Both the position numbers and the translations under genes were made by a program. 64,000 nucleotides of DNA, from assembly GCA_013398015.1 (NCBI GenBank), contig VZRR01014240.1, positions 62,001-126,000 on the forward strand, in the 5' to 3' direction. Numbering within the stretch: position 1 is the first letter of the stretch; each line of letters starts with the position of its first letter. The notes under the pieces are model-generated. The model did not search any database, was not told the DNA's origin, and was given only the letters and a program-made list of their open reading frames with translations. Source of the stretch: Oreocharis arfaki. Lineage: Eukaryota; Chordata; Aves; Passeriformes; Paramythiidae. This document shows positions 37,496 through 52,208 of this stretch, one piece after another.

Positions 37496-40400
37496 CTTAT
37501 TTAACCTTTGACATCATACTCATCAGGAACTTGTAAATATTCTTTCAAGGGTGAAGGGACAGAAGAAGAAACATATAAAAGTTCATTGACAAAGACCATG
37601 TCTTCAACAAGGACTACTGCTTGTGTATTTTGGTATCTCAACACCTAAAAATCACTGATAAATGTGGGGTGGGGTGGGAGTAATTGGAAATTCTCCATCC
37701 TACTTCCAAGTACTGTGAAAAGCAACAGGAATGTGAGAGCAAAACAACTGCTACAGACTTTGCAGAAATCAGTGCTGGGTAAGAAAACTTTCTTTGCACA
37801 GCATAGGCGGCAGAACAGTGTTTCTCTCAGGAGAAAGAGAGCAGAGCTCTCAGGGCCGTAGCTAATAGAAGCTAGATCTTACAGCTAACCATTTCCTGAC
37901 AAATGCCCACACAGGCACTGGGAGTTTGATAGCATTTCCCCATTGCAGTACTCTCTAGCACTCACTGAGCATTGATGGAGCTCAGTTCTTTCAGGTATTC
38001 CTCTGTGCTAACCTCCTTGTGCAATCAGAAATGAGTTGGGGGAAGCCAACTACCTGCACTGAGCAACTACAGAGACATTATCAAAGCAAGCACTTCCATT
38101 TGCACTGGTGTACCTGAGACACTCTTGGCTTCTTAATTGAACTCCTGCAGTTAAGATACACACAGCTCTGATGGCTCCTTATCCATCACCAGCTTGACTT
38201 CTGAGGAAAGGATCCCTAAGGTCTTAAGGCCAGCTTGTCATGTTTTAAAATAACAATGAGTCTCGATGACTTTGTGGTCTTCACTGGCAGAAAAGAATCA
38301 AGTTTTTAACATTGCACTATAAAAACAGCTTATAAAGTTAAGCAAAGCAAACTACAGGGAGTATTTTTACAAAACCATCCCTTTGATTTGACTTGGAATT
38401 TAAGCTGAAAATCTAAACTGTGAATAAAACCAACCACTACAGTTAATAGGCCACACAAGCATAACAATGGTTCACAATCAAATTAAGAAACCCCAGCTAA
38501 TATCCTTACTTCGACTCTGCACAGTGACCCTGTCCCTGGTCTCACTGATCCACGAAATCTGTGAATATAATAAATCTTTACTCTTCCTGTTCCTCTTTAT
38601 TGTTGGTGTTATTACAGGACCGTGAATATGACAGTTGCATTTCAAGAATGTAAAGAAACTTTTCGTATGGCTAGCTACATTGAAAGAGCTAGGTACTGAT
38701 ACCTTTATTTAACTACTTGTCCTTGCCTCCAGAAGTTATTCGAATTAGGTCAGCTAATAAGTTGCTACTAAATGCAGAAGGGCGTATCACAAACAGATAC
38801 AAGGAAAATCAGTTTTGTATATAGATAGCACAATCAACTCCTTTTGAGTTAAAAATGTTAGTTTTAGTGAATTTCCACCAGTGTGGGTTGTTCAGTCCTC
38901 GGAGGAGAAATTAAATAGGAACATTGAAAGTTCTGTATTTGTCAACTGCAATGACTAGCACAGACCCATAGAAATTAAAGTTATAGCCGCATGGGAAATC
39001 CATAACCAGAACGATGGTTTTCATTCAGCCAGACTTTCTAGCAAGTGTCATACATCTAAAAGAAATCTTATCCAAAATACATGACTCATATGACACAGGC
39101 TAATAGGCAATAAGGAAAATTCTTGCAGACACAGAAGCTTATATTTTAATTGCAGCATTTTAAACCATTTAACTTCCAATGAAAGCTCTCCGAGAAGACA
39201 AAAGATGACTATATTATGAATACCCATATAGTTTACTTTGTTATCCATCTGTAAAGTTTGTAATATAGGCCTGCCATGGGAGAAAACCAGTTGGTATGTG
39301 TACTACATTTATGTGTAAGTAAGAATAGTTTCAAAATACTTTGGTTTGTTCTTTGATTTCTAATTCTTTTCATGTGGCAACTATAATTTGTTTCAATTCT
39401 GTCTCACTTGAAAGGTCAAGAGTACTCAGCAAGAAGTCAGCCTCAAAAAGTGTGAAAAGGGATCAAGAAGTAACAATTTTATTATTGTTTGCTGTACACT
39501 TTCTCTGGCTCCCCAGGGGAGCAGACACTGTATCATTTGAGATTAAATGATGGAAGTAATGTCCTTCTTGTTCAGTTACATACAGCAAAACAGTCCTTGA
39601 AGTTAGGTCTAAAAGGTGTATTTTCCTGGTACTTAAAGATATGGATATTGGTTATAATGTGGCAGAAAAATACTGATGGTAAAACTGCAAGATTAGAAAA
39701 TAGTATTTTCACATTTGAGTACATATCTGAGGGAGGGGTACGTGTTTTTGTCCTTATTCATTCCTTTGGACCGTTATTGTTCCACTCCATTGCTGTTGGC
39801 ACACAAAGAATAACATTTATAACACACTGCAATAACATTGTCATGTTTTGGCAGCCCAAACTGAAGAAAAATTCAGAGCCTGAACACAGCAAACCAACCT
39901 CTGGTGTGCTATTCTTCCACAAAAATAAAGTTTAAAAAGTTTAGTGATTCTGGATGAAATCACTAGTTTTGCCGATTTCTAATATGAAAGACTCATTAAT
40001 ATATGCCAAGGAGACTGTATCAACATCCTCAAAAAAAAAAAAGAAACCTATTGGTTGAAAAGCATGGTCAGTTTGACAAAAGTGGTAACAATTTCACCAC
40101 CAGATGACAGCACTGCTTGTTATTACCCCTCTTCTGTGTGTTTCAGTCCTCCCTCATTTTGAAAACAAACTGTAAAGAAGTGTGCACCCCCAGCCCATGC
40201 ACTGCAAGAACAGAGGAAATAGAGCCAGTGCCATAAGCTGGTTTGGTGAGACAGTCGCATCAGGGAGGCTAATCTGTTGGACAAGATATTTTAAGCCTGT
40301 GAAGGGTTATAGCTTCTGTAAAGGCACAGACGAAACTAGCTTCAGTCTGAGAAATGTGCTTTCTATTTCTATTTCCTCAGTCTCAGAATGATAAAGAGGG

Positions 40401-43400
40401 CAAGGGGGGAAGCTTTCAAAGTAGGCATCTTAGGTTCAGCTTCACAACACGATTTTTGTGAAGTCAAGGCTGCAACATCATTTCGAGCCAGCTTAGGATC
40501 TGGCCACAGAGTGTGCTTTCATACAAAGCGAGCAGATTGGGTTAGCTGACAGCAGTAGGCGATGTTTCAGTCAAAAAGAGGAATGGCACTTCAAGGATAG
40601 CTATAGGAGACAAAAGTGAAAAAAAAAAGAAAGTATTTCATACCAGCTGGTAAAAGCATTTTTTAAAAATCTACCTGGCCTATTTTGTGTACAAATATGT
40701 TTTGTGGCTGTGAGTGGCAATGAGTCTGAATGTGTCCATGCCCCAAGGATGCTGATGTCATGCTGGTCAGGGAGTTAGCAAATGATACCTTCATTACTTG
40801 AACACCAGCCAGAAATCTCTGTACTCTTCTGGCAATACACTTCCACTTATGAACTGAAAACAGTAGCAGTGGATTTACAATGTATTAAGCATGTGGCCCT
40901 TGCAATATTTTAATAACTTCAAAGATTTTGTGTTTGTCACTATTCTTAAAAATAAGAGTTAAATGAAGAGCCTAGCTGTAAGTGAAAAAATACCTAATAT
41001 TACCAGAAATGATCATGAATATAAATGTTCACCTAAAAATTTGTAATTTATTTTGAGAAATATTTTCTGAACTATAATTTTGTATGTTTGAGTCAGAAAA
41101 CATGCATTTCAGACTAACACTAAGGAACATCTGCTGAAGACAAGGGAAGCAAAAAATGTATTCAGGGAACACTTACAGCGTGCAAAGCTCCAAACACTTA
41201 AGTTTTGCTGTACTCTGCAGTTAACAGGAAATCTCATAAAAATAGCATAATTGGTACTTTCAGTACTGAACTGAGAAAGCAGTCTTGCCTTTTGATGTGT
41301 ATTTAAACTAATCTTAGTTCACAATATGTTCCATTCAGATCTAACTCAATTAGTAAAAAAAAAAAAATTAATATTATTTCTAATATGGAGCAGATCAAAA
41401 TTCAGTGTCTTTACGTTCTGAAATCAGCCTTTAAAAAAACTTTGGAACAAGAACTGATGTAAAAACACCATAAATAGAATCAAAAGTCAGCCTAGCAGAA
41501 ACACATACTTCACACATAGTTCAGTGTTCGAGTTGCACTCTACAGGATTTCCATTTCCATTTAGGTACAACAAACCTCTGTGCACTTAGTAGACACTATA
41601 GAATTGGAACTGGAGGAGTGATATTGGGCTAAGCTCAAACTACTTAACAGTTTCCAACTAATAGCCACTAAATAAAATTGTTAATTAACAAAAGATGATT
41701 GATTTTACTGGGATTAACCAAGAGAAACTCCCACTTAGTTTAAATGAGAGTTCTGTGTGAATATGGAATTAAAGCTTACTACTGGTAAGCCATTATTAAG
41801 AGCATTATTTATAAGCTGTATTGTACAGAACAAGTCTTTCAAATTAAATGATCCTAATGTGGAAAGGAACGTACAACTTTAACAGAAGTTGTTAGAGTTG
41901 CCTAGAAAAATTATTGTGGTATCTATGTATCTGTGTGAAACATTTTTACTTGAAAGAATATTTAATACTGATAGCTATTTTAAAGAGTCCTTAGTATTTT
42001 GCCACAGATCTTTCAGCAGGAAAACGTCACCATGTTTGTACTGCAACAAAGTGGTGTGCTGTGAATTTTAATGCTAAGATTTAGTAATTGAGTTTACAAG
42101 TATTAACAAATTTATTTAATTATCAAGTGAGTTAATTAGCATTTTGCAGCATAATCAGTAGGCCATGTTACAGAGGGAAGGCAAATGCTACTCTCTTTGG
42201 TATGGCTAAAAAGCTGGCAGATCAAACTGTGATTCCATCACACCCACAAAATAAAGCATGAATCAATTACCCTGATTTTCATCAGAAAGCTTAAAGTACA
42301 GACACATTGATTTGCCAGCATCATTACCTACCAGCAGTGCCTGGACTTCTATCAGCTTTATCACCTCTACACAACAGCATCGCCCCAGAGCCTGGCTACC
42401 CAAACATAGAACAGCAAACAAGAAGAGGCTAGTACAAATCTGGCCATGAATAATGTATGTCTATGTATATCCAGTCAGTTTGAGGGAGAGAAAGGAGAAA
42501 TGGTTCATAAGGGCATTTCCTTAACTCTGGCTGGAATTTCAGTTAAAGAAGAATAGATGATACAGAACTTTTAAAGGAAGAAACTTTCTATCTGCATCTT
42601 AAATGCATTATTAACTGAAAAATATATGCTGGAAGAAATTGATAGCATAACAGTATGGCTGTGTTAGCAGTTTCCTTCAATCATTTTTGTCATTCTGTCA
42701 TCACTGTTGCCATTCAAAAGCCAACAAAGCCTAAATGCTTTGTGACACAGAACTCTTCCTACTGTAGTCTTTTGTTATTATTGTAATCTGGAATGAGATA
42801 ATTATCTTCAACATCTAACACTAGGGTCGTTCTCAACCCAGCTCACAAGCACAGTTTATTCAGCACTATCTCAAAGTAGTTTAACAACACAATTCATGGA
42901 GATTTACTTGGGTTCATCACATTTTTGCTTATCTGGATGCAGACCATATATGTAAGACAGTTAAATTTTGGTAATACTCTTATTTTTCTCACTCAAGTCC
43001 AGATTTTATCCTTACATTAGTGGGCCTCAGGAGCATGTCACTGAATTAACAGATTGATAAGTACTTCTCAGAGTAAGGAAGGCTTTCTTACAGAACACTA
43101 ACACAAAGTACAGCATAGGTAAACATGGCCTCAGACTATAGCGGTGCTGGTCTCTGAGATTTTTTTCCTTTTTACTCATCCTTTGACCACACATGCATGA
43201 CTGCACAGCCCATAGTTACAGTCAGGATGATCTCTTTATTAGGTGGGAGTATCCTTCTCTAAAGATTACAAAATCCCACTACTCGAAGTATAAAATTGCT
43301 GCTGTCCCTCCTCAAGGCTGGATTTCCAGCAGAAGAATTTATCTTGTCACATCCATCCATGAGTCTCCAGCCCAGCTAATTTAATCTACGTTTTCAATTC

Positions 43401-44028
43401 TTGAAGCAAGATTTTCATGTAGACTACTAAAGTTTCATATTCACTTCCAAAAATAAATTTTACATTATTGTAGATTTTCTCTCTTCAAAAACATTTATAG
43501 TGCAGTTCAGTGGAAATTTACATTTAACAAGGTAAATGAAAAGGTCCTTTTCAATTATGTCAGCAACCCTCTTTTGTCCTGTAAGGTCACTGTAAACCTT
43601 GAATGAGAAACTGAGCATAGCAGTATCAACGAAGAATACTCAAGTTACCTGGAATTTGCAGATGGCATTATCCTCCTATTTATTAGACAGCTTTGAAGCA
43701 ATATTCAGAGTAGCTGGAAGAGCAGGATATTCTGACTCAGGACGAGTAGACACAAAACAAGAACTGGGCTTAATACAATTCCGGAAGAGGAAAAGAGTAT
43801 GACTAATGAAAAATGGAAAATCTAGACCGACAATGTAGATTTACCTGATAACGCAAGTAGAAAAAAATAGGCTTTTTATCAGAAGAGCTATTAGAATACA
43901 AAGAAATAGAAAAGAAATTAAGGTCACTTTCTACTTAGAAGGTGTTTTGGGTCTCCCTCTATTTCTAACCATAACACTTGAAAGCAAAAATAAAGCTCTT
44001 GAAAAGAAAATAAGTGGAATAAAACTAA

Positions 44029-44652
44029 TGTCCTAAACTGGCTACAGCTGAGATAGTTTTCTTCTCAGTAGCTGGTACAGTGCTGTGTTTTGGATTAAGT
44101 ATGAGAATAATGTTGATAATATATGGATATTTTAGATGTTGCTAAATAGTAGCTACCCTAAGTCAGGGACTATTCAGTGACTCGTGCTCTGCCAGTGAGG
44201 ACCTGCACAAGAAGCTGGGAGAGAGCATAGCAAGAACAGCTGACATGAAATGGCCAAAAAAATATTCCATACCACTAAACACCAAGCCCAGTATATGAAC
44301 TGGGGAGATTCACCTGCAGAGGAGACCCACTTGTGTCTCAGAGACAGGCTTAGCTTCATTCAGCATGTGGTGAGCAACTGTACTGTGCATCACTTGTCTT
44401 GGGCTTTTCTCCCTCTCTCTCTCTCCTTTCTACTACAATTATTAGATGTAGTATTGTTATTCTTGTTGTTCTTGTTGTGGTTATTATCTTCGATTTCTTT
44501 CAATTAGTAAACCTTCTTTATCTCAACCCACGGGTTGTATTTTCTTTCCTTTCCTGATTTTCCTTCCCTTCCCATCATTGGGTGGCAGGGGAAGGGGAAG
44601 TGTGCAAGCAGCTGCGTGGTATTTAGTTGCCTGCTGGGGTTAAACCACAGCA
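44029..44652 (+). mobile_element. Solo LTR of an avian ERVL-like element
   Basis: The segment starts TGTCCT and ends ...TTAAACCACAGCA. Inside I recognise an avian ERVL-type LTR: 'ggctacagctgagatag', 'gctgtgttttggatt', 'atgaactggggag', 'gtgcatcacttgtcttgggc', a CT run, 'ctttatctcaacccacgggt' and 'ctgctggggttaaaccaca'. No internal retroviral genes lie on either side, so it is a solo LTR. Flanks share only ACT of five bases (actaa before, actgt after), so the target duplication is decayed or the ends are off by a base or two. Confidence 0.82.
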
Positions 44653-45843
44653 ACTGTAAAGGAAAAGAAAGATTAGTCTGTCATCATAATGAAAACTAAA
44701 CAGCCTTAACAGAATAAAAGGAAAACTGGAGAAGAGAAGACTTCTGTGTATTTCTGCAGAACAAAGGGTCCTGATGTTAGACATGAAGCTCAAGGCACCA
44801 CAGGAGTACATCAGCCAGAAAGTTCTTTGCCAGCATGAGCTGGGAATCATACAAAAGACTACCAGCAAAACAAGAAACAGCCATCCTCCCAGCAGGGGTT
44901 TTGATCATCTTATGGATCCAAACAATATGTGGTTGTTTTGTTGCTAAGGTTTTCTTCAAGGTGGTAAATTTTGGACAGATAGAGGATAGGCAGACAAATA
45001 ATTAAAGCTTTTATTGCCTTGTTAAATTTCAGCCTCTCTTCCCCACAAACAAGAAGACAGTACCAGAAGCATGGTTTCACTTTTAAGAGGATGCACACAG
45101 AAACTTACTTATAACAGATTTTATGTCAATGTGTGAAAGGTGTCCACTGTGTAAAAACTGCTGTGAATGGGGGGGGGATAGTGTCCCACGGAAGAGAAGT
45201 CCTGGGCAGCAACTAATTTTTTTACTGACTATACTTCAAATACTGACCAGTAAGGGACCTGGGAATCTTTTTTTTCGGCTGAGGACTCATTAAGAGTCAC
45301 AGAAAATTCCACAGTTAACATTTTTAATCTTGATTCCTGTATACAGATCTCAATTTCTGTGTACGGGGTGTCCACTAGTCCTAGGATTTAGACTTCAGTA
45401 AAGAGATATATGTGTTAGAAGAGAGGTGAACATGGATATTAATTTCCTAAACCTACTTTTAAAGTCCACCATTTGGGAAGTCTGATATAAGACACTCTGG
45501 GATTCCCTTGATGTGACAGATACAGAAAAAAAGTCTGCACAGAAGCAAGACAAGTTAAAATAATTCATGGTGCCGGTGGCTGCTGCCACGTATAGTAAAA
45601 CTCTAAGTTATTTTACTGTAGGCTTCAGATCTGGACACCGTCTCTGAAGAAAATATTTGAAGGGTAAGCAAAAGAGAAAGGCTGGTAGGAAGAGAATTGC
45701 AGCAAGAAGTGGCCTGCACAACCACAGGAAATAGAAATCTTCATATAATCCTTGACAAATAGAGATGGTTTACAGCCTGATCAAGGACGCAAATTACAGA
45801 TTCTGTTTTATAGCTGAACAATAAAATCAATAAGCATTAAAAC

Positions 45844-45844
45844 N
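45844..45844. other. Ambiguous base (N)
   Basis: A single N within otherwise unique sequence; an unresolved base in the assembly. Confidence 0.99.
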
Positions 45845-46940
45845 TGATCAATAGATTGAAGGCCATGGGCCGTATCTCCATCCTCCTAAGTCTGAAATCA
45901 AAAGCTTTAGCAACACAGTGAACACAGAAGGTGAACACAAAAGCAGTAAGTGATTCGAAGAAAGATAAGAAATAAATGTATTTAATAAATATTAATTCTC
46001 AATAATTCCTTCTGTTTTTCTGGTCCTCTGGAAATTTTTCTAATTGCATAGTTTTTGATTCCACAGATAAATAGGAGGGGTTTTTCTACCAACTTATTTC
46101 CAATTCTCAAATTCCGCATTAGGTAGCAGCTTACTTCACCTCTACTTCCATCCATCTCATTGGAGGTGGGATGGTGAAAGCATTGGTTTCTGTTCTATCA
46201 TTGCTTATAGGTACAAGATGTCCTTATCCTTGCTAATACCTCTCTAGGCCCTGATCCTGCAACTACCTAGAGTTTTCCATTGTATCTTGTGAAGAGCTTT
46301 CCCTGATTTCAGGGTAATAGTCACATGGACAATTGCTTGTAGGACTGGAGCTTTAATCAGTAATTGTCAAGTACATCCTGCATTAGTGAGCTACGAAAAA
46401 AGCCTTTGAGAAGTGTAGCATGTTTCAGCTGTGTGAAAAAGAAGTAATATTCTATGCCTCTTTACACTCCTAAGAATTGATCATAAAACTTTGAATAGGC
46501 AAAGGATATGCATGTCTTGGAAGAAGTAAGACGACAAACTGGCATTTCTTGGCTTAAGTTAACATTTTTTAACCACCAGACCATGATGTGGCTCCACTAC
46601 ACTATGTTCTTCTTGAATGCAGCAAAACAGTCGTGCCATTCACAGGAAAATCACTCTTTCCACAACACTTGCCAGTAATTTAAATTACAGTGTATTGGCA
46701 TTCAGGAGTGCTGTGTATCCCCTGCCCTTGCTACATTTTCCCTAAACGGCCTTGAGCAAAACTTTGAATCTATTTTCCTTGATAAATTTCAATAACAGTA
46801 TCTATTTATCACTATTAGTATATCTTTTTCATTTAGGAAAATTCTGAGGGCAAGGATTATTCCAGAACTCTTGGGACATCACCACCTCTTCACTGGGATC
46901 TTCAGTTGAAACACCTCTTTTTCTTCTTCTACTACTGTTA

Positions 46941-46973
46941 CTACTACCACCACCATCACCAATAATAATAATA
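46941..46973. repeat. Trinucleotide-rich tract (TAC/CAC/AAT)
   Basis: Short runs of TAC, CCA and AAT triplets in a row (tactactaccaccaccatca then aataataataat); low complexity. Confidence 0.75.
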
Positions 46974-47803
46974 CCTTACTTATTTGCAGTTAAAAAAAAA
47001 AGATTAAGCAACTGTATTTTTCAAAATACTACAAAAGGCTTTGAGACTGAATATAAAAATTGAATCTTTTCTATTGCATGATAACCTATAAATTCCTGTT
47101 AAGAAACTGGTAGTTTATAGACAAGAATAGACATGCAAATATTGTCTTGCCATTGTAATATTTATTCTTCCAGTTTATTAGAAAATTAATTGTTGGGTCA
47201 CAAGAAAATTCACGCAGCCAAGATTATTTTTTTCTTTTTTAACTAATAAAACATTACAATATTTTCTCTAAAATATTTACTATATTTTCATCTGTATGGG
47301 CTTCAAGAGAGTATATAAAACTGTGGATATAGCTTCTCATTTTGTCCTTTTATTGATAGAACTTGATGTTTCTATCCTTAACTAGAAATGTCTTGTCTGC
47401 TCATGTTTATGCAAAACAGATTTTTTGGAAGAGAAGAAAAAAAGAGGTACTGTAACATCAGAAGGAAACATCAAAGGCCTAGTAGCAACATCTTAAGGCT
47501 TTTATCAAAGAAGTGAGGGAATGCATTAAAGCAACAATATATGTAGCGTACAAATGATAGGTCTATCAAATTCAACAGTATGTCTGATGAATAGAGAGGA
47601 CACATTTTTACATTCATTCTTTGCTTTAAAAGAAAGAGTTAATCAGTGGTTTTGCTTTCAAAACTATGAGAGAAAAAAAAATATTTATACGTGGGTCTTT
47701 AGGTTGTGTCGTTTAATGCAGCTACAGTGGAGCCACAGGCAGCCAAGCCCACTTACACCTGATGACAAGTTACACTTTTATATTTTTTAAAGCCAGTGTC
47801 TTC

Positions 47804-47835
<32 letters not shown>
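47804..47835. repeat. (AC)n microsatellite
   Basis: About 15-16 uninterrupted AC units in the 5' intron; likely length-variable between individuals. Confidence 0.97.
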
Positions 47836-47840
<5 letters not shown>

Positions 47841-48529
47841 TATTTTGGGGTTTTATTCCCATTCACTCTTGTACCTATATGAGAGCTGTGTAACAAAGTA
47901 CTAGGGCTTGGCCTAATGAATTAGAATTGTAGATATTTGTAGTAGCTCAGAACAAGTCTGTTATGAAATGGTGGAGCATGTCCAAAAACCACCTTTCTGT
48001 CAATTGTTTCCCAAAAATGTTTTTAGAGTCTCTAAGTTGGCTTCACTTATTAGGGAAATGTTGTTCTTTTTTTCCTATTTTACCCTGAAAATTAAATTTA
48101 GATGCTTTGTTTATACAAGCAGCACCACCACATGATAAACTCCACAACTAAATTACAGCCTCACCTGCCTCCTAACCCCTGTACAGAGCACAGCTGCCTG
48201 TTGTGTCCGAATTCATGTGTTTTGCAGCCTGCTGTAGGAAAAAATACAGCTTATGAATCTACCCCAGGAAGACATGGCTCTGCTCCCAATCCCTGCAGTA
48301 GTAGTCAGCTTCAAGTACCGGATAAGCCCAGAACCTCGACACCACAACTTTTGATCCCAGCAAGTCCTTCAGCTGCTCCTAATATGTCACTCACTTTGCC
48401 ATTACTATGCAAAAATGCTTAGTGCATTGATGGAAAATAAACATCCACAAGTTTTACAACCACAATACCTTAGAGTTCCAACAGAGCTAGTTCACATACA
48501 GCTGAGATTAAAGCCTAGTTCTGATATTC

Positions 48530-48590
48530 ACATATATGTTTGTGTATACATACATACACACATATATGCATGTATGTATGTATGTATTTT
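48530..48590. repeat. Mixed (ATGT)n / (ACAT)n tract
   Basis: Alternating tatgtttgtgtatacatacatac and catgtatgtatgtatg segments. The ACAT part and the TGTA part are partly complementary and could form a hairpin. Confidence 0.85.
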
Positions 48591-51500
48591 AAAAGTCTAT
48601 TATTAGTCACAGTGTCATACCAAGAATTTAGGAGTAAACCTGCCCTTCATAGCAGCAAGACAATATGCAGGGAGGCATGAGAACAAATAATTTCCTTAGT
48701 AAGAGATTAGTCCATTTAGCTTACGTCCATGTAAAAAAATGTTCTAGATCTGGTTCTTGCATATTATTCCTTCTGGGTCATTATTACCTCAGTTTTGTTT
48801 TCTAGGATCCTTGAACCCTGGTCAAGAAGAACCAGGAATAGCTAACAAATGTTCACCATCACTATACTCCCTCTGCATGTCTGCTTGACCCCCCACTGAT
48901 GTGCCGTGAGTGTGTTGCTCTGGGTAGGGTGCTGTAGCTACCCCACAGCTAAGCAACTGATTTCTGCTGATTTGCAGCTCTTACAACATATTCTATGGAT
49001 CTGTAGGGTGAAAGTTCACAGGCAGATGCTAGTTGATGTGGAGGTGAAAAACAGCGGATAAAAAATAGCATAGCGACTTGGAAATCACAAACCTCAGCTG
49101 CTGGAATTTTACTGCAAAGTATAGAATTTAAAAAACAATCTGATGATTCATCTTCACTGTGTCATTTTTATTTGCTTTTAATATGGGCACTCTCTATTCC
49201 ATTATAGGATGTGACAGGGTGTATTTGACCCTCTCAGCAGTGCCTGTATAGCCAGAAGATTCTTCTGGGGTGAGAGGTTAAAATCCAGGCTGTAGTTATC
49301 TTTTTTGAAAGCATAACTGAATTTCATGGGAAAATCAGGATATTTGCTTATATGCACCAGGTATCCAGACTGATGAGTGCTCACAACAGCAGGGATTTAT
49401 GAATCTTCCTTTCTCATCCTTCTTCTGTGAGTCCAATACAAGATGATTTTTTGCACATCATAACTCATCAGAAGTTCTCTACCCATTTATACTACTTCAA
49501 AATCTCAGCAGGCCACATCTGTCCATCAGAGGTTATTATTATTTATGTACTGCCTTATAGCAGCACAAAGCAGTAATGGAGCACATAGAAGGAATGAAAC
49601 GGGGTTCCAACCCCTTATACCACTTATACCTATTTTTGGCCATCTTGGCAACCCAGTACTTGCCACCTCCTTGATCCATACAGCTGCACTCCTCAGCAGC
49701 CGTTACTCCTGAAATACTGTGATGTGTCAGAAACGCTTCACACTACACATTTTGCCAACTTGGGAAAGAATTTCGGGCTCTGTCCCTCGTCACAGGTTGC
49801 TCAGGAGGCATAATCAGCCAATAGTTATAACCACTAGTACATTAGTGGTAATACATTATGTGAGATTTCCTGCTTTTTGAATATGCTGAAATTTTGGGGG
49901 CTCCTATAGTGAAATTCTGATTTTGGAATAAATTCTGAAACTTGTTTCTGTAATGCTGGTAAAAATCCAATATGTAAAGACCTCTTTGTTAAAACTGAGG
50001 AATTAAAAAAAAAAAGAGAAATTTAACAAACACCCATTTCTGTCTTTTGGAGTGCTTGATTGGGGCCTTACACATATATGGAAGATATAATAATAAATAC
50101 AACTCCAAACTAACAAGAGAACAGAAACAGACTGGGAATACACATTCCGTGCCTATTAATTGCCTTGCTACATGATCCTCAGTGCTTGTGGGAAGTCATG
50201 TTTTAGAAACATTTGTGGAGATATCCAGCAGAGAACATGATATTCTTTTCAGTAGACTTACTCATAGAGCTGCAACAGCTAATGAAATAATGTCAACTTT
50301 TTACAAATATTCAGAGCGCTTTTGTTAATAAAAAAAGAAGGCATTATAATAGCCAGCCATTATGTAGGCTGGCAGTAACTGTTCAACTTCTCTAACAGAA
50401 AAAACTAACTGTGTGCAAATTGTTTTGCTCATGAAAGTGAGACAGAGGTAGGAAGAAGTCAGGCAGACACCACAACACTTGCATCCCACCTCAGCTCCGC
50501 CTGAACACCAGTTACTCAATTACCAGGGCTGACCTCTGCAATCTGCGCAACCTTAGGCAGCTTGGCACCGTAGGATTGCGTGGATAATGATTAACATAGG
50601 TAGACAATTTTTCAAAACTACAACATGTTTGTAGACCTGCATCTTTCAATGTAGGAATGTTGAAACAATAATACTCAATAAGGTTGAGACCAAAAACACT
50701 AATGTTGTCCATTTATGGCCTAGTTTAGATTCAAAATTTTACATTCCCGAAACAAGTATATCAACAGAGTTATTGTTTCTAAACATATCTAAGAGGTATG
50801 GTAAACATACAAACACAAGGACTCCTACTTAAGTGTGGCTCCCTCTCTTCCAGAAAAAAAAAGAGTGGATAAGCTGCCGTTTACAAAATAAATATGTCTC
50901 TGGCAGTCCTACTTTCCTTGCAAAGAGCGATTTTGATTTTCAGATGTGGGAATTCTGAATTTGCATCCGTAAATGGATGTAGTTGTCTTACAGCTGATCA
51001 GGCAGAGCCTAACTTGAAGACATCTGCTACTCCCTTCCCTCACCATCCCCCCTTCCAAATGAGAGGTCAGTCCCTGAACACAGAGCTAAGACACACAGAT
51101 ATTTAGAGCATCCAATTATTTCATTTAAATTTTTTATTCTAACTGAAAGTTAGTAGTGGTAAAATAGGAAGTTCTAAATAAGAGTTCTCTGAACTCATTT
51201 TACTTTAATGTTCCATAATATTCAGTTAAGAATATTCCTCACTTGACCAAATTCTGAACATCTGTAGGCATCTTAAGTGATGCTCAAAAATCTTGCCATA
51301 TTTATATGATATTTTTAATTTCCTTGATGTTTTTCCTTGTACTGTTTGACAAAAAGGAGCAAAACAACAATGGTGCAGCCAGATTTTCAGTAGCTGCTAA
51401 ATATGTGTATCTTTGAAACTATCTTATTAAATTTCATTTCATGAATTTGTTGACATTTTACAGACGTGACATCATTATGGTCCCCATTGACACACAGCTT

Positions 51501-52208
51501 TTTTGGCAGTTTCTGGCACAGTTTGCTTACATACAAATGCAACATAGCTTAAAGTAAAACCCAATTGAAATGGTATGAATTCAGAAATAGCAACGTGGGG
51601 AAAAATAATGAACCAATGGAATTAACTTGAAAGAAGATCTTCAAACATAAAGTCCTTTGGAAAAAACTGATAGTAAAATGTTTGTGCATAAAAATAGTCA
51701 GCTTAAACAATATTCAAACAAACAGAAAGTAATTTTTTTCAATTATTTTCTGACATAAGTAATTATGGTAATTCCAAAAATTGAATTTACAAGAATAAAG
51801 TTCTGTCATTATGTATGAAGTTATGTTATTAAATATAACAGGAAATCTACAGTTTGACCTTAACTCTGTAGAAAGGCTTTTTATCATTTAAATATGATTT
51901 GAAGTAGGGGCAGGTTCTCCTGCATGTTTCTATGTTCTATTTCATCTTTAATTTAACCCTTTGAGCATTTTGCAGAATGAACAGGATTCATGTGCATCAA
52001 AGAAAAAGATAAATTTGATTAATTCAGTTTGGTAAAAATTAGCAGTATTTCAACTTGCTATCATGTCAGTAACTATAAAGATAAACTACATTCTTGTTGG
52101 TGTTTATAATTGGTTGGACAACTTTTTTCAAAGACTTATAAAGCAAGAGAAGCTGCAGACCTGATCAAACATCTGCAGGCACTAAGGTAACACATACACT
52201 CCCTTTAC

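Larger units (their letters stand above)
30423..52208 (-). other. Probable large 5' intron of TFEC
   Basis: This is intronic if the first exon lies at or beyond 52209; otherwise part of it is upstream DNA. It contains CR1 fragments (33425-33522, 35380-36460), a solo LTR (44029-44652), a CA microsatellite (47804-47835), other simple repeats and several AT-rich blocks without recognisable repeats. No complete gene on either strand was seen. Confidence 0.55.

Noticed and set aside
48102..48422. Proline- and serine-rich 106-codon plus-strand frame
   Set aside because: Composition suggests low complexity; no domain, splice context or signal supports a gene.
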